Positions 1 through 8,141 of a stretch of 39,572 bases of DNA are shown here, piece by piece. The stretch lies in assembly GCA_026982395.1 (NCBI GenBank), contig JALSHD010000186.1, positions 1-39,572 on the forward strand, given 5' to 3'. Position numbers and translations under genes: made by a program. The notes beneath the pieces were generated by a model. That model was not told the DNA's origin, ran no database searches, and saw only the letters and a list, made by a program, of their open reading frames with translations. Source of the stretch: Chromatiales bacterium (GTDB lineage: Bacteria > Pseudomonadota > Gammaproteobacteria > Thiohalospirales > Thiohalospiraceae). Each line of letters starts with the position of its first letter. The first letter of the stretch is position 1.

Positions 1-372
1 CACCAGCGGGATCTCTTTCAGTTGGCCGCGCACGACCACCAGCGCATCCTTCTCCCCGGTATTTTTCTGGGCTTGATTGAGGCGGTCCCGGTATTTCTTG
101 CTGTCCTTGAACTTGAGAATATCCACCGGCTCCAGATCGGCGCCGATCTCCTCCCGCCCCTCCTTGTCGAGGAAGCTGTCCAGACGGCGCCGGGCACCGA
201 TGCGCATATGGTGACCACACTTCGGGCAGACATCGACATTACGCTCCATCTCGGGCCGGTACAGCACCACATCACACTGGGAACATTTGGACCAGATTCC
301 CTCCGGAATGGCCTTTTTGCTGCCACCCTCGGTACGAATCGTGGCGGGAAGAAGATTTTTGAACCAGCTCAT
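1..372 (-). CDS. accD: Acetyl-CoA carboxylase carboxyltransferase beta subunit (partial, 3' end outside window)
   Basis: This is the first 124 codons of AccD, the beta half of the carboxyltransferase that moves the carboxyl group from biotin to acetyl-CoA to make malonyl-CoA for fatty acid synthesis. The visible N-terminus begins MSWFKNLLP and carries the family's four-cysteine zinc ribbon at C30, C33, C49 and C52, followed by the start of the crotonase-like domain ([17 protein letters not shown]). The rest lies beyond position 1. It sits 45 bases downstream of trpA in the same direction, the usual trpB-trpA-accD order of gammaproteobacteria. Identification is secure; only the C-terminal catalytic domain cannot be inspected. 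Confidence 0.96.
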   Translation of the reverse strand, partial: MSWFKNLLPATIRTEGGSKKAIPEGIWSKCSQCDVVLYRPEMERNVDVCPKCGHHMRIGARRRLDSFLDKEGREEIGADLEPVDILKFKDSKKYRDRLNQAQKNTGEKDALVVVRGQLKEIPLV

Positions 373-417
373 GGTACTTACCTGCAGGTCATTAACAGCG
401 GAATTGTGAATTATACA

Positions 418-1227
418 TTATCTGTCACCGTCCATCGCCTGGCGCATTTCCCGCAGCAACGCAGCGACACTCTGCGGAATCTCATCCGGACGATCGGCAA
501 ATTCCGCTATTCTGTTCACCAGTGCGCTGCCGACGATCACGGCATCAGCAAATTCAGCGAACCGGGCGGCGCTCTCGGCATCACGGATCCCGAAGCCAAC
601 CCCCACCGGCAGATCGGTAACGGCGCGGATCTGTGCCAACCGCTGCTGAACCTCGGTGCTGTCCGGCCTGCGGGTGCCGGTCACCCCCTTGATGGAGACG
701 TAGTAGACAAACCCGCCCGCGCTGGCGCACACGGTTTCGATGCGCTGGCGGCTCGATGTGGGAGCAAGCAGGAAAACCGGATCAATGGCCGCTTCCCGGA
801 ACAGCGGCAGGATCTCCCCAGCCTCCTCCGGCGGCAGATCGACGGTTATCACCCCGTCCACGCCGGCCGCCGCGGCAGCGTCGGTAAAGGCGGCGTAGCC
901 CATCACCTCGATGGGGTTCAGATATCCCATCAGTACCACGGGGGTGGCATCATCCTGTTCGCGGAACTGGCGCACCATATCCAGCACCTGATGCAGGGTC
1001 ACACCGTGGGCCAGCGCCCGTTCATCGGCAAGCTGGATCGCCGGGCCGTCCGCCATGGGGTCCGAAAACGGCACCCCCAGTTCAATCAGATCCGCACCTG
1101 CCGCCACCATGGCGTGCATCAGTGGAACGGTCACGGCGGGCTTCGGATCGCCTGCGGTAACAAAGGGGATGAGGGCCGTGCGCCCCGCTGCCTTCAATGT
1201 GTCGAAACGGGCTCCGATGCGGCTCAT
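418..1227 (-). CDS. trpA: Tryptophan synthase alpha chain
   Basis: TrpA cleaves indole-3-glycerol phosphate to indole and glyceraldehyde 3-phosphate in the cytoplasm; indole passes through a tunnel to TrpB. The 269-residue product has the normal length. The two catalytic acids are visible as E49 in [13 protein letters not shown] and D60 in MADGPAIQ, the same numbering as the E. coli enzyme, and the phosphate-binding glycine-rich segment [12 protein letters not shown] and VGSALVNRI are present. Its ATG overlaps the trpB stop by four bases (ATGA), so the two subunits are translationally coupled, which fits their alpha2-beta2 complex. Nothing unusual in the gene itself. Confidence 0.98.
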   Translation of the reverse strand: MSRIGARFDTLKAAGRTALIPFVTAGDPKPAVTVPLMHAMVAAGADLIELGVPFSDPMADGPAIQLADERALAHGVTLHQVLDMVRQFREQDDATPVVLMGYLNPIEVMGYAAFTDAAAAAGVDGVITVDLPPEEAGEILPLFREAAIDPVFLLAPTSSRQRIETVCASAGGFVYYVSIKGVTGTRRPDSTEVQQRLAQIRAVTDLPVGVGFGIRDAESAARFAEFADAVIVGSALVNRIAEFADRPDEIPQSVAALLREMRQAMDGDR

Positions 1228-2432
1228 ACCTCAATCCCCTCCAGTGCTGCGACGGTGTGGATATCCTTGTCCCCCCGGCCGGAGAGATTGACCACCAGGA
1301 TAGCGTCACTCTCCATGGTGGGCGCAAGGGTCGCCGCCCAGGCCAGGGCATGACTGGATTCGAGCGCAGGCATGATCCCCTCCACGCGGGTCAGGGTATG
1401 GAACGCAGCCAGCGCCTGGTCATCGGTAATCGCCGTATACTGAACCCGGCCGATATCCTTGAGCCAGGCGTGCTCAGGACCTACCCCCGGATAATCCAGC
1501 CCGGCAGAGATGGAGTGGGTCTCGATAATCTGACCATCGTTGTCTTCCATCAGATAGGTACGGTTGCCATGCAGCACGCCCGGTCTGCCGGCGCACAACG
1601 GTGCGGCGTGGCAGCCGCTCTCCAGCCCTTCTCCCGCCGCCTCCACGCCATACATGGCCACCCCTTCATCTTCCAGGAACGGATGAAACAGGCCGATGGC
1701 GTTGGAGCCACCGCCGACACAGGCCACCAGTGCATCCGGCAGCCGTCCGGTCTGTTGCAGACACTGCTCGCGCGCCTCGCGGCCGATGATGGCCTGGAAA
1801 TCCCGCACCATGGCGGGATAGGGGTGCGGCCCGGCCACGGTACCGATGATATAAAAGGTATCATCCACGGTGGTCACCCAGTCGCGCATCGCCTCATTCA
1901 TGGCATCCTTGAGGGTTCGCGAACCGGAGGTCACCGGCACCACCTCGGCACCCAACAGACGCATCCGGTAGACATTGATGGCCTGACGGCGGATATCCTC
2001 CTCGCCCATATAGATCACGCACTCCAGCCCGAACCGCGCCGCCACGGTAGCGGTCGCCACGCCGTGCTGACCCGCACCGGTCTCGGCAATCACCCGGCGC
2101 TTGCCCATCCGTTTCGCCAGCAGCGCCTGGCCGATGGTGTTGTTCACCTTGTGCGCGCCGGTATGGTTGAGATCTTCCCGCTTCAGATAGATCTGCGCAC
2201 CACCCAGCTCCCGCGACCAGCGTTCCGCGTGATAGAGGGGAGAGGGACGCCCGACATACTGACGCAGATCGCGGTCGAATTCGGCAACGAAATCGGGATC
2301 CTGCCCATAGCGCTCATAGGCCTGGCGCAACTCATCCACCGGCCCCATCAGGGTTTCGGCAATAAAACGGCCTCCATAAGGACCGAAATGACCCCCCGCA
2401 TCCGGGAAGTCGGCATAGTTTATGTCAGTCAT
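1224..2432 (-). CDS. trpB: Tryptophan synthase beta chain
   Basis: TrpB is the PLP enzyme that condenses indole with serine to give tryptophan. The 402-residue protein shows the PLP lysine K95 in [11 protein letters not shown], the ammonia-lyase-like fold signature [11 protein letters not shown], and the phosphate-binding glycine stretch [10 protein letters not shown]. The ATG is preceded by AGGA at a suitable distance. In the ancestral gammaproteobacterial order trpF would lie directly upstream; here a ccdAB pair on the other strand separates them, so trpBA-accD must have its own promoter, and a candidate is seen at 2466-2495. A trpI-type regulator is not visible nearby. Confidence 0.98.
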   Translation of the reverse strand: MTDINYADFPDAGGHFGPYGGRFIAETLMGPVDELRQAYERYGQDPDFVAEFDRDLRQYVGRPSPLYHAERWSRELGGAQIYLKREDLNHTGAHKVNNTIGQALLAKRMGKRRVIAETGAGQHGVATATVAARFGLECVIYMGEEDIRRQAINVYRMRLLGAEVVPVTSGSRTLKDAMNEAMRDWVTTVDDTFYIIGTVAGPHPYPAMVRDFQAIIGREAREQCLQQTGRLPDALVACVGGGSNAIGLFHPFLEDEGVAMYGVEAAGEGLESGCHAAPLCAGRPGVLHGNRTYLMEDNDGQIIETHSISAGLDYPGVGPEHAWLKDIGRVQYTAITDDQALAAFHTLTRVEGIMPALESSHALAWAATLAPTMESDAILVVNLSGRGDKDIHTVAALEGIEV

Positions 2433-2465
2433 CTAAATCCTGGGTTTTGCTTGATTAACGGGACA

Positions 2466-2495
2466 ATTGTAACTATTTACCACCGGGGGTGTTAA
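2466..2495 (-). promoter_or_regulatory. Candidate sigma-70 promoter for trpBA-accD
   Basis: On the minus strand a -35 like TTAACA (2490-2495) is followed after 18 bases by a -10 like TACAAT (2466-2471), about 33 bases before the trpB ATG. It would give trpBA-accD transcription independent of trpF, from which it is separated by ccdAB. Prediction from sequence match only. Confidence 0.4.
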
Positions 2496-2498
2496 CAA

Positions 2499-2516
2499 CT
2501 ATTAACCCGTATATGG
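2499..2516. repeat. 18-bp intergenic repeat, copy 1 (CTATTAACCCGTATATGG)
   Basis: The 18 bases are identical to 25960-25977, and the match continues to 22 of 23 bases (both copies followed by N-CTCC). Copy 1 lies between trpB and ccdA. The second copy overlaps a stop codon and leads into a hairpin; this copy has no hairpin. It may belong to a dispersed intergenic repeat family of this genome. Confidence 0.6.
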
Positions 2517-2575
2517 TCTCCTCCCGTTTTTCAAGCCCTTGGGGTGGCAAATGACAGGGACAGAAACACCCATTA

Positions 2576-2612
2576 TTGACCAATATTATTCATGCGCATA
2601 AAATATACGCAT
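2576..2612 (+). promoter_or_regulatory. ccdAB promoter with overlapping palindromic operator
   Basis: A -35 TTGACC (2576-2581) and a -10 TAAAAT (2599-2604) are spaced by 17 bases. A 21-base near-perfect palindrome of the form ATGCGnATAaaaTATnCGCAT (2592-2612) covers the -10. This is the arrangement expected for autorepression by the CcdA-CcdB complex; that binding is inferred from the family, not shown. Confidence 0.65.
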
Positions 2613-2635
2613 CACAATTGAAGGTGGTTGTTTTC

Positions 2636-2878
2636 ATGAAACATTTCGATACCCGGGCTCCCAAAAGAGCAACCAATCTTTCCATCAACAGCGACCTGCT
2701 CTCAAAAGCGCGTAAATTGAACATCAATCTCTCGGCCACTCTTGAAAATGCACTTACTGAAGAGTTAAAGAGCAGGCAAAGAGAGCAGTGGCTTGAGGAG
2801 AATACGAGGGCGATTCAGGCATACAATGATTTCGTCGAAAAAGAGGGGGTATTCAGCGAGGAGATCAGGGGTTTCTGA
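2636..2878 (+). CDS. ccdA: Type II antitoxin CcdA
   Basis: The 80-residue product starts MKHFDTRAPKRATNLSINSD; an AAGGTGG ribosome-binding site lies just upstream and favours this ATG over an earlier in-frame start at 2576, which is only reachable through the promoter. The N-terminal half looks like the ribbon-helix-helix DNA-binding domain of CcdA (KRATNLSINSDLLSKARKLNINLSATLE), and the acidic, probably disordered C-terminal part (NTRAIQAYNDFVEKEGVFSEEIRGF) is the toxin-binding tail of the family. CcdA neutralises CcdB and represses the operon. Its stop overlaps the ccdB ATG by one base. The pair interrupts the trpF-trpB junction in the opposite orientation, a sign of insertion. Confidence 0.93.
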   Translation: MKHFDTRAPKRATNLSINSDLLSKARKLNINLSATLENALTEELKSRQREQWLEENTRAIQAYNDFVEKEGVFSEEIRGF

Positions 2879-3195
2879 TGAGCCAGTTCAGCGTTTACAG
2901 AAACAGAAACCCCAAAACCCGAAAAATTTTCCCTTACCTGCTCGATATCCAATCTGATTTACTGGAACAAATTCATACCACTGTCGTTGTTCCGCTGGGA
3001 AAATACTCCACAGTCAAGGATCAGGGCATTACAAAACTGTGTCCGATTGTTGAGATTGATGGTATCGAGTACGCTGCTCTCACACAACAACTTGCCGGAA
3101 TTGACAGAAGGTTGCTGGACGCCGAAGTAACTAATATTTCAAACTGCAGAAGTGACATCATTGCCGCTGTCGATCTGATTCTCTCGGGCATCTGA
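2878..3195 (+). CDS. ccdB: Type II toxin CcdB (DNA gyrase inhibitor)
   Basis: CcdB poisons DNA gyrase by trapping the cleaved-DNA complex unless bound by CcdA. The 105-residue product aligns along the family: MSQFSVYRNRNPKTRKIFPYLLDIQSDLL, then VVPLGKY, LCPIVEIDG, and IIAAVDLILSGI at the end. In F-plasmid CcdB the last three residues Trp-Gly-Ile contact gyrase; here the tail is Ser-Gly-Ile, closer to what I recall of chromosomal homologues of the Vibrio fischeri type, which also lack the Trp. The gene looks intact and is coupled to ccdA (TGATG junction). Whether the toxin is active is not determinable from the sequence. Confidence 0.94.
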   Translation: MSQFSVYRNRNPKTRKIFPYLLDIQSDLLEQIHTTVVVPLGKYSTVKDQGITKLCPIVEIDGIEYAALTQQLAGIDRRLLDAEVTNISNCRSDIIAAVDLILSGI

Positions 3196-3216
3196 CAACA
3201 AACTCAAACAGTAACG

Positions 3217-3870
3217 TCACTGCCCGATCCGGGCACAACAAACGGCCATCACGTTGCGCATGAATTCCGCAATCCGGACCGGGTCCTTTATCCCTTTTTC
3301 CCGTTCCACACCACTGCTCACATCCACCGCATAAGGCCGGGTGCTTTCGATAGCCTGTACCACATTGTCGGGGGTCAACCCGCCCGCCAGGATCAGAGGC
3401 TTGCCGGCCTCACGGGGGAAGCGTTCCCAGTCGAAGCACTCACCACTACCACCCCGGAGATCCTTGTGCCAGGCATCCAGCAACAGGGCTGCTGCATCGG
3501 AGTAGATTTCGGCCTGTTGCGGTACATCCGTCCCTTCCCCCATGGTCAACGCCTTGATATAGGGACGCCCATAACCACGACAGGCCTCGGGCGGCTCATC
3601 ACCGTGGAACTGCAGCAGATCGAGAGGTACCTGCGCCAGCACCTCCTGGATGGTGCTCCTTTTCGCATTTACAAACAGGCCGATGACGGTTACGAAAGGT
3701 GGCAGTTGCTCAACGATGGCCTGCGCCTGGGGGATGGTCACGGCGCGGGGGCTGGCCGGATAGAATACCAGCCCAATGGCGTCCGCACCGCCCTGCGCAG
3801 CGGCGATGCCATCTTCCGGGCGGGTGATTCCGCATATCTTTACCCGGGTCCGGGCTCTCATGGCTTTCAT
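3217..3870 (-). CDS. trpF: Phosphoribosylanthranilate isomerase
   Basis: TrpF performs the Amadori rearrangement of phosphoribosylanthranilate in tryptophan synthesis. The catalytic cysteine is in RVKICGIT near the N-terminus and the catalytic aspartate in YAVDVSSGVE; phosphate loops LILAGGLTPDNV and GADAIGLVFYP are present. The start is uncertain: ATG at 3870 gives 217 residues and ATG at 3861 gives 214; neither has a convincing ribosome-binding site, and the alternatives further out (TTG at 3921) add a non-conserved tail. The gene ends 21 bases from the convergent ccdB, so any terminator must be shared or absent. polX lies 79 bases upstream in the same direction. Confidence 0.95.
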   Translation of the reverse strand: MKAMRARTRVKICGITRPEDGIAAAQGGADAIGLVFYPASPRAVTIPQAQAIVEQLPPFVTVIGLFVNAKRSTIQEVLAQVPLDLLQFHGDEPPEACRGYGRPYIKALTMGEGTDVPQQAEIYSDAAALLLDAWHKDLRGGSGECFDWERFPREAGKPLILAGGLTPDNVVQAIESTRPYAVDVSSGVEREKGIKDPVRIAEFMRNVMAVCCARIGQ

Positions 3871-3949
3871 TTGAATAGTCGGTGGCACCCTGCAGAATAA
3901 TATGATGAGCAAGGGTATCAAACCACCGGAGCAACGGGAAGTTTTACAG

Positions 3950-5677
3950 TTACTGCATCGTTCGCTTTAGCAGCACCCTGAGCTTGCCCAGCGGCCGCGT
4001 GTTGAGTACATCCTTTTTCTCCAGCCAGCCACGACGCCCCTGCCCTACCCCATATTTCAGATTGTCGAAATCCATGGTGCTGTGGGCGTCGGAGTTGATG
4101 CTGATCAGCACCCCTTCATCCCTGGCAAGGCGGCAGTAGCTGTCCAGCAGATCGAGCCGCTCGGGGTGGGCGTTGAGTTCCAGAAAACAGCCTCGGCGGC
4201 GGGCGTGGCGGATGATGCGCAGCATGTCCACATCGTATGGCTCTCGCTGCTGGATCAGACGTCCGCCGGGATGGGCAAGCAGGGTGAAATGGGGGTGATC
4301 CATGGCTCGCAGAATGCGTTCGGTCTGCCTGCGCCGGCTGAGATTGAATTTGCTGTGCACCGCTGCCACCACCAGATCGAGTTGGCCGAGAATATCATCT
4401 GGCAGGTCCAGACGGCCATCCTCCAGGATATCCACCTCGATCCCCTTGAGCAGGGTGATCCCCTCAAGCTCCTCATTGAGCCGGTCGATCTCGTCCATCT
4501 GCTTGAGCAGCCGCTCCGGCGTCAAACCACGGGCAACGGTAAGACGCCGTGAATGTTCGGTGATAGCCAGATATTCGAAACTGCGTGACCGCGCCGCCTG
4601 CGCCATCTGTTCGATGCTGTTGTGGCCATCGGTGGCAACCGTGTGGGCATGCAGATCCCCTTTCAGGTCGGCCAGCTCCACCAGCTCCGGCAACAATCCT
4701 TCCCTGGCCGCTTCTATCTCGCCGCGGTTTTCCCGCAGCTCGGGGGGGATGCAGGGCAATCCGACCGATTGGAATACCGACGTTTCGGTAGCGCCCGCCA
4801 CCCGTTTTTTGCCCTTGAAAACACCATACTCGTTGATCTTCAACCCCCGCTGCCGGGCCAGGGTGCGGATGGCGATGTTGTGCGCCTTACTGCCGGTAAA
4901 GTAGTGCAATGCCGCACCATAGTTCTCCTCTCCCACCAAGCGCATATCCACCTGCAGACCACAGCGCAGAATCACCGTCGCCCGGGTCGGACCCTGGGAT
5001 ATGATCTCCTTTATCTCATCGTAGCGGATAAACTGTTTCATGACCGGGCTGCCGGGTTCCGCCGTGACCAGGATATCAATATCGCCGACCGTCTCCCGGG
5101 CGCGGCGATAGCTGCCGGCGATGACTACCCGGTTCACTCCCGGAACGGCACGCAGATACTCTACCAGCGGTTCGGCATACTGCGCCGCCAGCGCCAGCTT
5201 GAAACGCTCACTGCTGCCGACCCGGCTCTCGATGGCATGCAGGATACGCTGCTCCGTCTTGAGACCAAACCCCGGCAATTCGCGCAGACGGCCATCGCGG
5301 GCGGCACGGTGCAGCTGCTCCAGAGTGTGGATATCCAGTTCATGATAGAGCACCTTGACCCGTTTGGGACCAAGCCCCGGAATCCTGAGCAGCTCGCTCA
5401 GTTCTGGTGGCAACCGTTTGTGCAGCTTGTCGAGCATGGCAGTATGGCCGGTCTCGACAATCTCCTCAATCTTGGCGGCCAGATCATGTCCGATACCGGG
5501 AAGACGGGTAAGGTCTTCTCCCTGCGCAAGCAGTATCCTCACCTCTCTACCGGTCCCGCGCAGGGTACGGGCCGCGTTCCGATAGGCCCGGACACGAAAC
5601 GGATTGGCGTCCTCTATCTCCAGCAGATCGGCGATCTCATCGAAGATATCGGCAATATCGGCGTTGTGGATCGGCAT
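3950..5677 (-). CDS. polX: Family X DNA polymerase with PHP domain
   Basis: The 575-residue protein has the bacterial PolX layout. Residues 1-150 hold the 8-kDa-like and helix-hairpin-helix segments (LTRLPGIGHDLAAKI, LLRIPGLGPKRVKVL). The nucleotidyltransferase core has GSYRRARETVGDID with the metal-binding D199 and D201, and D244 in LQVDMR. From about 338 the PHP phosphoesterase domain carries DLHAHT, ITEHSRR, AHPGGR, LNAHPER and SINSDAHS, enough to suggest the Mn-dependent 3'-5' exonuclease of active bacterial PolX. It probably fills short gaps in base-excision repair in the cytoplasm. It is monocistronic or leads into trpF. Confidence 0.95.
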   Translation of the reverse strand: MPIHNADIADIFDEIADLLEIEDANPFRVRAYRNAARTLRGTGREVRILLAQGEDLTRLPGIGHDLAAKIEEIVETGHTAMLDKLHKRLPPELSELLRIPGLGPKRVKVLYHELDIHTLEQLHRAARDGRLRELPGFGLKTEQRILHAIESRVGSSERFKLALAAQYAEPLVEYLRAVPGVNRVVIAGSYRRARETVGDIDILVTAEPGSPVMKQFIRYDEIKEIISQGPTRATVILRCGLQVDMRLVGEENYGAALHYFTGSKAHNIAIRTLARQRGLKINEYGVFKGKKRVAGATETSVFQSVGLPCIPPELRENRGEIEAAREGLLPELVELADLKGDLHAHTVATDGHNSIEQMAQAARSRSFEYLAITEHSRRLTVARGLTPERLLKQMDEIDRLNEELEGITLLKGIEVDILEDGRLDLPDDILGQLDLVVAAVHSKFNLSRRRQTERILRAMDHPHFTLLAHPGGRLIQQREPYDVDMLRIIRHARRRGCFLELNAHPERLDLLDSYCRLARDEGVLISINSDAHSTMDFDNLKYGVGQGRRGWLEKKDVLNTRPLGKLRVLLKRTMQ

Positions 5678-5945
5678 GACGCAGCTACCATTGATGTGGT
5701 TCAGCGGCTCAATATGCCAGCGGTACTCTGTGTCTGGAGAATTGCCGTAAATCCATGGTGTTCTCCTCGCTGGTATTCCGTAGTTCTATTTCAATTAAAG
5801 CAGCTACACAGTGAATGTACAGCAGGAAAAATTCAGTACAGAGTATTCCGCTGGCGATCAGAAAACACAAATTGTTGTATATATCCTGGACAGGCTGAAT
5901 TCAGTCACCTGGCTGTGTAGCAAAACCTATATCTCTTGCCACCAC
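5678..5945. other. Intergenic region between the envelope cassette and polX
   Basis: These 268 bases hold no supported gene. A 9-bp inverted repeat, GCTACACAG at 5803-5811 and CTGTGTAGC at 5913-5921, brackets an AT-rich stretch that also contains the palindrome CTGAATTCAG. No good terminator with a U-run was found for the upstream barrel gene. The polX promoter must lie here but no clear -35/-10 pair was recognised. Confidence 0.5.
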
Positions 5946-7121
5946 TCAAAAATACCAGGCCAGGCTCATCTGCAAGTAGTCATCCTTGCGAAAACCCCAG
6001 GCCAGATCACGCGGCTCATTGCTGTCAAAAAAGCGGGCTTCAATATTGACTTTGAATCTGTCATAAAGACGGCGACTGGCTTCGATACTGAAGCTGTTGC
6101 TGGCATACTCCAGATCGCTAATCAGACCCATCAATGCCTCGGTGGACTGCTCGTCATTGAGGGTAATGCGTACCCCGGCCATCACATCATCCTGGAACGG
6201 CGTCAATGCATCACTGCCCCGCTCGTCCCACAGATACTCGACCACCAGGCCTACGTCGACAGCGCTCTCGTTTACGCCGACCAGGGTATATTCAAATCCG
6301 GCGGTGGCGGCGCTGTAACGTTTTGGCCCCTGACCATCACGGGAGATCGCCTCCAGCTTCCACAACCAGTCCCCCTTGACCGCCTGCAGATCGAGGCTGG
6401 TCTGATCGATCAATGGGTAGTAGGGAATCAGCACTAGCCTCCCTCCCTTATCCACGCCGGGGGAGAGCTGCGGTTCGCGGCTGGTGCCGGAAAAGTGCGC
6501 CACGCCGATCTCCCAGTCACCCCAGCTTTGGGTCCAGCGCAACGCCCAGTCCACATGCCACTGCTTCTGGCCGGACTCGTACTCTGCTGCGCCGGCATCC
6601 ACCACCAGTGGATAGCGCAGCCGCCCCTTCTCCCCCGGCCAGGTGCGCTCACGGAAGCCGGGCAGTATGAAGGCATCCACAATTCCCCAGTCACGTACCA
6701 GGCTCAGGCGGATCATCGGCTGCCCCAGCTTGTCTTCGGTATCGATGTTCTCCACCAGGTCGGTCTGGTTGATGATATCCACCAGATGTTGCGACTCGGT
6801 TACCCCCCAGAATACCCGGCCGATGCCCGCCTGCACCTCCCAGTCATCCCCGGCATACAGCCAGTAAAGCTCACGCACATCAACATGGGTACGCTCATCA
6901 TCCTGTTGATCGATGCGGGCAAAGGGGGTAAATACAAACTGATAACTCCCCCGCTGATGAACGAACTCGGGCTGTATGGCGAGAGAGACATTCGTACGCT
7001 CCTGCCCCGCCTGCAAACCCTCTTCGGCGAACAGGCGCAGCTCCGGTTCGATATAACCGCTTACCTCCCAGGCGCAGACAGCCTGCAGCGGCAGCAGCAA
7101 CAGGACAAGCAGTCGTATCAT
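5946..7121 (-). CDS. Predicted outer-membrane beta-barrel protein of the RND/LolA-like cassette
   Basis: The 391-residue product has a signal peptide (MIRLLVLLLLPLQAVCAW, cleavage probably after AVCA) and then alternating polar/aromatic strands typical of an outer-membrane barrel, closing with LQMSLAWYF, a C-terminal aromatic as the BAM complex prefers. No firm family is claimed; it resembles DUF1302-like proteins that accompany RND exporters and LolA-like proteins. Its ATG overlaps the stop of the LolA-like gene by four bases, so it is the last gene of that cassette. Likely role, by context only: the outer-membrane end of an envelope lipid or hydrophobic-compound transfer path. Confidence 0.75.
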   Translation of the reverse strand: MIRLLVLLLLPLQAVCAWEVSGYIEPELRLFAEEGLQAGQERTNVSLAIQPEFVHQRGSYQFVFTPFARIDQQDDERTHVDVRELYWLYAGDDWEVQAGIGRVFWGVTESQHLVDIINQTDLVENIDTEDKLGQPMIRLSLVRDWGIVDAFILPGFRERTWPGEKGRLRYPLVVDAGAAEYESGQKQWHVDWALRWTQSWGDWEIGVAHFSGTSREPQLSPGVDKGGRLVLIPYYPLIDQTSLDLQAVKGDWLWKLEAISRDGQGPKRYSAATAGFEYTLVGVNESAVDVGLVVEYLWDERGSDALTPFQDDVMAGVRITLNDEQSTEALMGLISDLEYASNSFSIEASRRLYDRFKVNIEARFFDSNEPRDLAWGFRKDDYLQMSLAWYF

Positions 7122-7897
7122 CTGGCTCGTTTCAGGGTGTTTTTATTGAAATCGCGATCGCTGAGACCGGTGCGGAAACGGTAATCCCGCCACTCCAGCA
7201 GGGTAGATTTTCCGGTCTGATGATTCTGCATCAGCATGCGATCCGCCCGCCAGTATTTGTCCAGATACTGCCGGTAGTTTTCAAACACCAGCGTTTTCAA
7301 CAGCTCGTTTTTACGGTCAAAGAAATCGATTTTCAGCGGCCTGTAATGCTCTTTGTCAATCCAGGTGATCATGCGTGAGTAACCTGAGTGCTTGTAGGCC
7401 GGAACGCGCTCGACGACAAAGGAGTCCTGGCCATCTGTTTTCTCATCCCGGAGGTGCTTGTAGCTGTATTTTTCCACCTCCTGGGAAGAGAGATCCTCAT
7501 AGGCAAATTCACTGCCCATAAAGGGACCGGACTTGTTTTTTGAAGAGATGCGCTTGACCCGTTTCAGCGCCGGCAGATAGAGCCACTGCTCGTCCGGTTT
7601 CAGCGCATGGGAGAAGGTAAGCATGGCGGTGCCCTTGATATCACGCGGCTCATCAAAAATGGACAGACTCTTGTCACCATCCCCCTCCACCTCCAGGGTT
7701 TTCACCCGTAGCTTGCGCACACTTTTTTCCCCCTGACGATTGGAGAGCGTCATGGTCATGTGGGCGGTGAAATCGCCAAAGCCGCTGTCCCTTTTATCGG
7801 CCTCAACGGCAATTGCCAACCCCTTCTCTTCCGGAGTTTCGGCATAAACGTAACCGGACAGCAGGGTTAACGAAACAGCAATAATCCATAACTTCAT
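7118..7897 (-). CDS. LolA-like outer membrane lipoprotein-sorting protein
   Basis: The start at 7897 gives 259 residues with a clean signal peptide (MKLWIIAVSLTLLSGYVYA) and an AGGAG ribosome-binding site; an in-frame extension upstream to 8044 is rejected because it reads through an inverted-repeat element. The mature protein has the LolA/LolB-like half-barrel features of the COG-type 'outer membrane lipoprotein-sorting protein' linked to RND exporters: DFTAHMTMTLSNRQGEK, LSIFDEPRDIKGTAMLTF, DEQWLYLPALKRVKRIS, GSEFAYEDLSSQEVEKY, and HYRPLKIDFFDRKNELLKTL. It is expected to be a periplasmic carrier of a lipid-like ligand. Translationally coupled to the downstream barrel gene. Confidence 0.85.
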   Translation of the reverse strand: MKLWIIAVSLTLLSGYVYAETPEEKGLAIAVEADKRDSGFGDFTAHMTMTLSNRQGEKSVRKLRVKTLEVEGDGDKSLSIFDEPRDIKGTAMLTFSHALKPDEQWLYLPALKRVKRISSKNKSGPFMGSEFAYEDLSSQEVEKYSYKHLRDEKTDGQDSFVVERVPAYKHSGYSRMITWIDKEHYRPLKIDFFDRKNELLKTLVFENYRQYLDKYWRADRMLMQNHQTGKSTLLEWRDYRFRTGLSDRDFNKNTLKRAR

Positions 7898-7912
7898 CGG
7901 GTAACTCCTGGT

Positions 7913-8107
7913 TATTAACCCGGCAACAATATATATCGTATTCAGCCGTGGCCTGTCGTTGAATATCATAGGATTAGGGGTTTCAGGCAGGCCCCGGACC
8001 TGCGTTCCAGCGCTGGACAAGGGAGCGGACCCTTGCCTGCGCACTGCGCCTTGGTCCGGCGCCTGCCTGAAGCCCTGAATGCGACATATATTGTTGCCGG
8101 TTTAATA
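7913..8107. mobile_element. 195-bp MITE-like element with 33-bp imperfect terminal inverted repeats
   Basis: The ends, 7913-7945 and 8075-8107, are inverted copies matching at 30 of 33 positions (outer sequence TATTAAmCCGGCAACAA). A second inverted pair, 7978-8000 and 8053-8075, matches at 21 of 23. The core has two more hairpins (TCCAGCGCTGGA and CAAGGG/CCCTTG). There is no coding capacity. It fills the gap between the GFA gene and the LolA-like gene inside one transcription unit. This looks like a miniature inverted-repeat element or large REP-type palindrome; no clear target-site duplication was identified. Confidence 0.7.
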
Positions 8108-8141
8108 TGACAGACTGAATAATTTCCAAATTCATGCACAT

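Noticed and set aside
22-1353. Long plus-strand open frame opposite accD and trpA (443 codons)
   Set aside because: The opposite strand encodes unmistakable AccD and TrpA; the plus frame has no recognisable domain and arises from codon bias.
1197-2495. Long plus-strand open frame opposite trpB (432 codons)
   Set aside because: Shadow of TrpB with a His/Gly/Arg-rich composition and no family features.
4622-5920. Long plus-strand open frame opposite polX (432 codons)
   Set aside because: Shadow of PolX; the real gene has full polymerase and PHP motifs.
7898-8044. 49-codon N-terminal extension of the LolA-like protein
   Set aside because: It would be encoded by the inverted-repeat element and would hide the signal peptide; ATG 7897 has a good ribosome-binding site.
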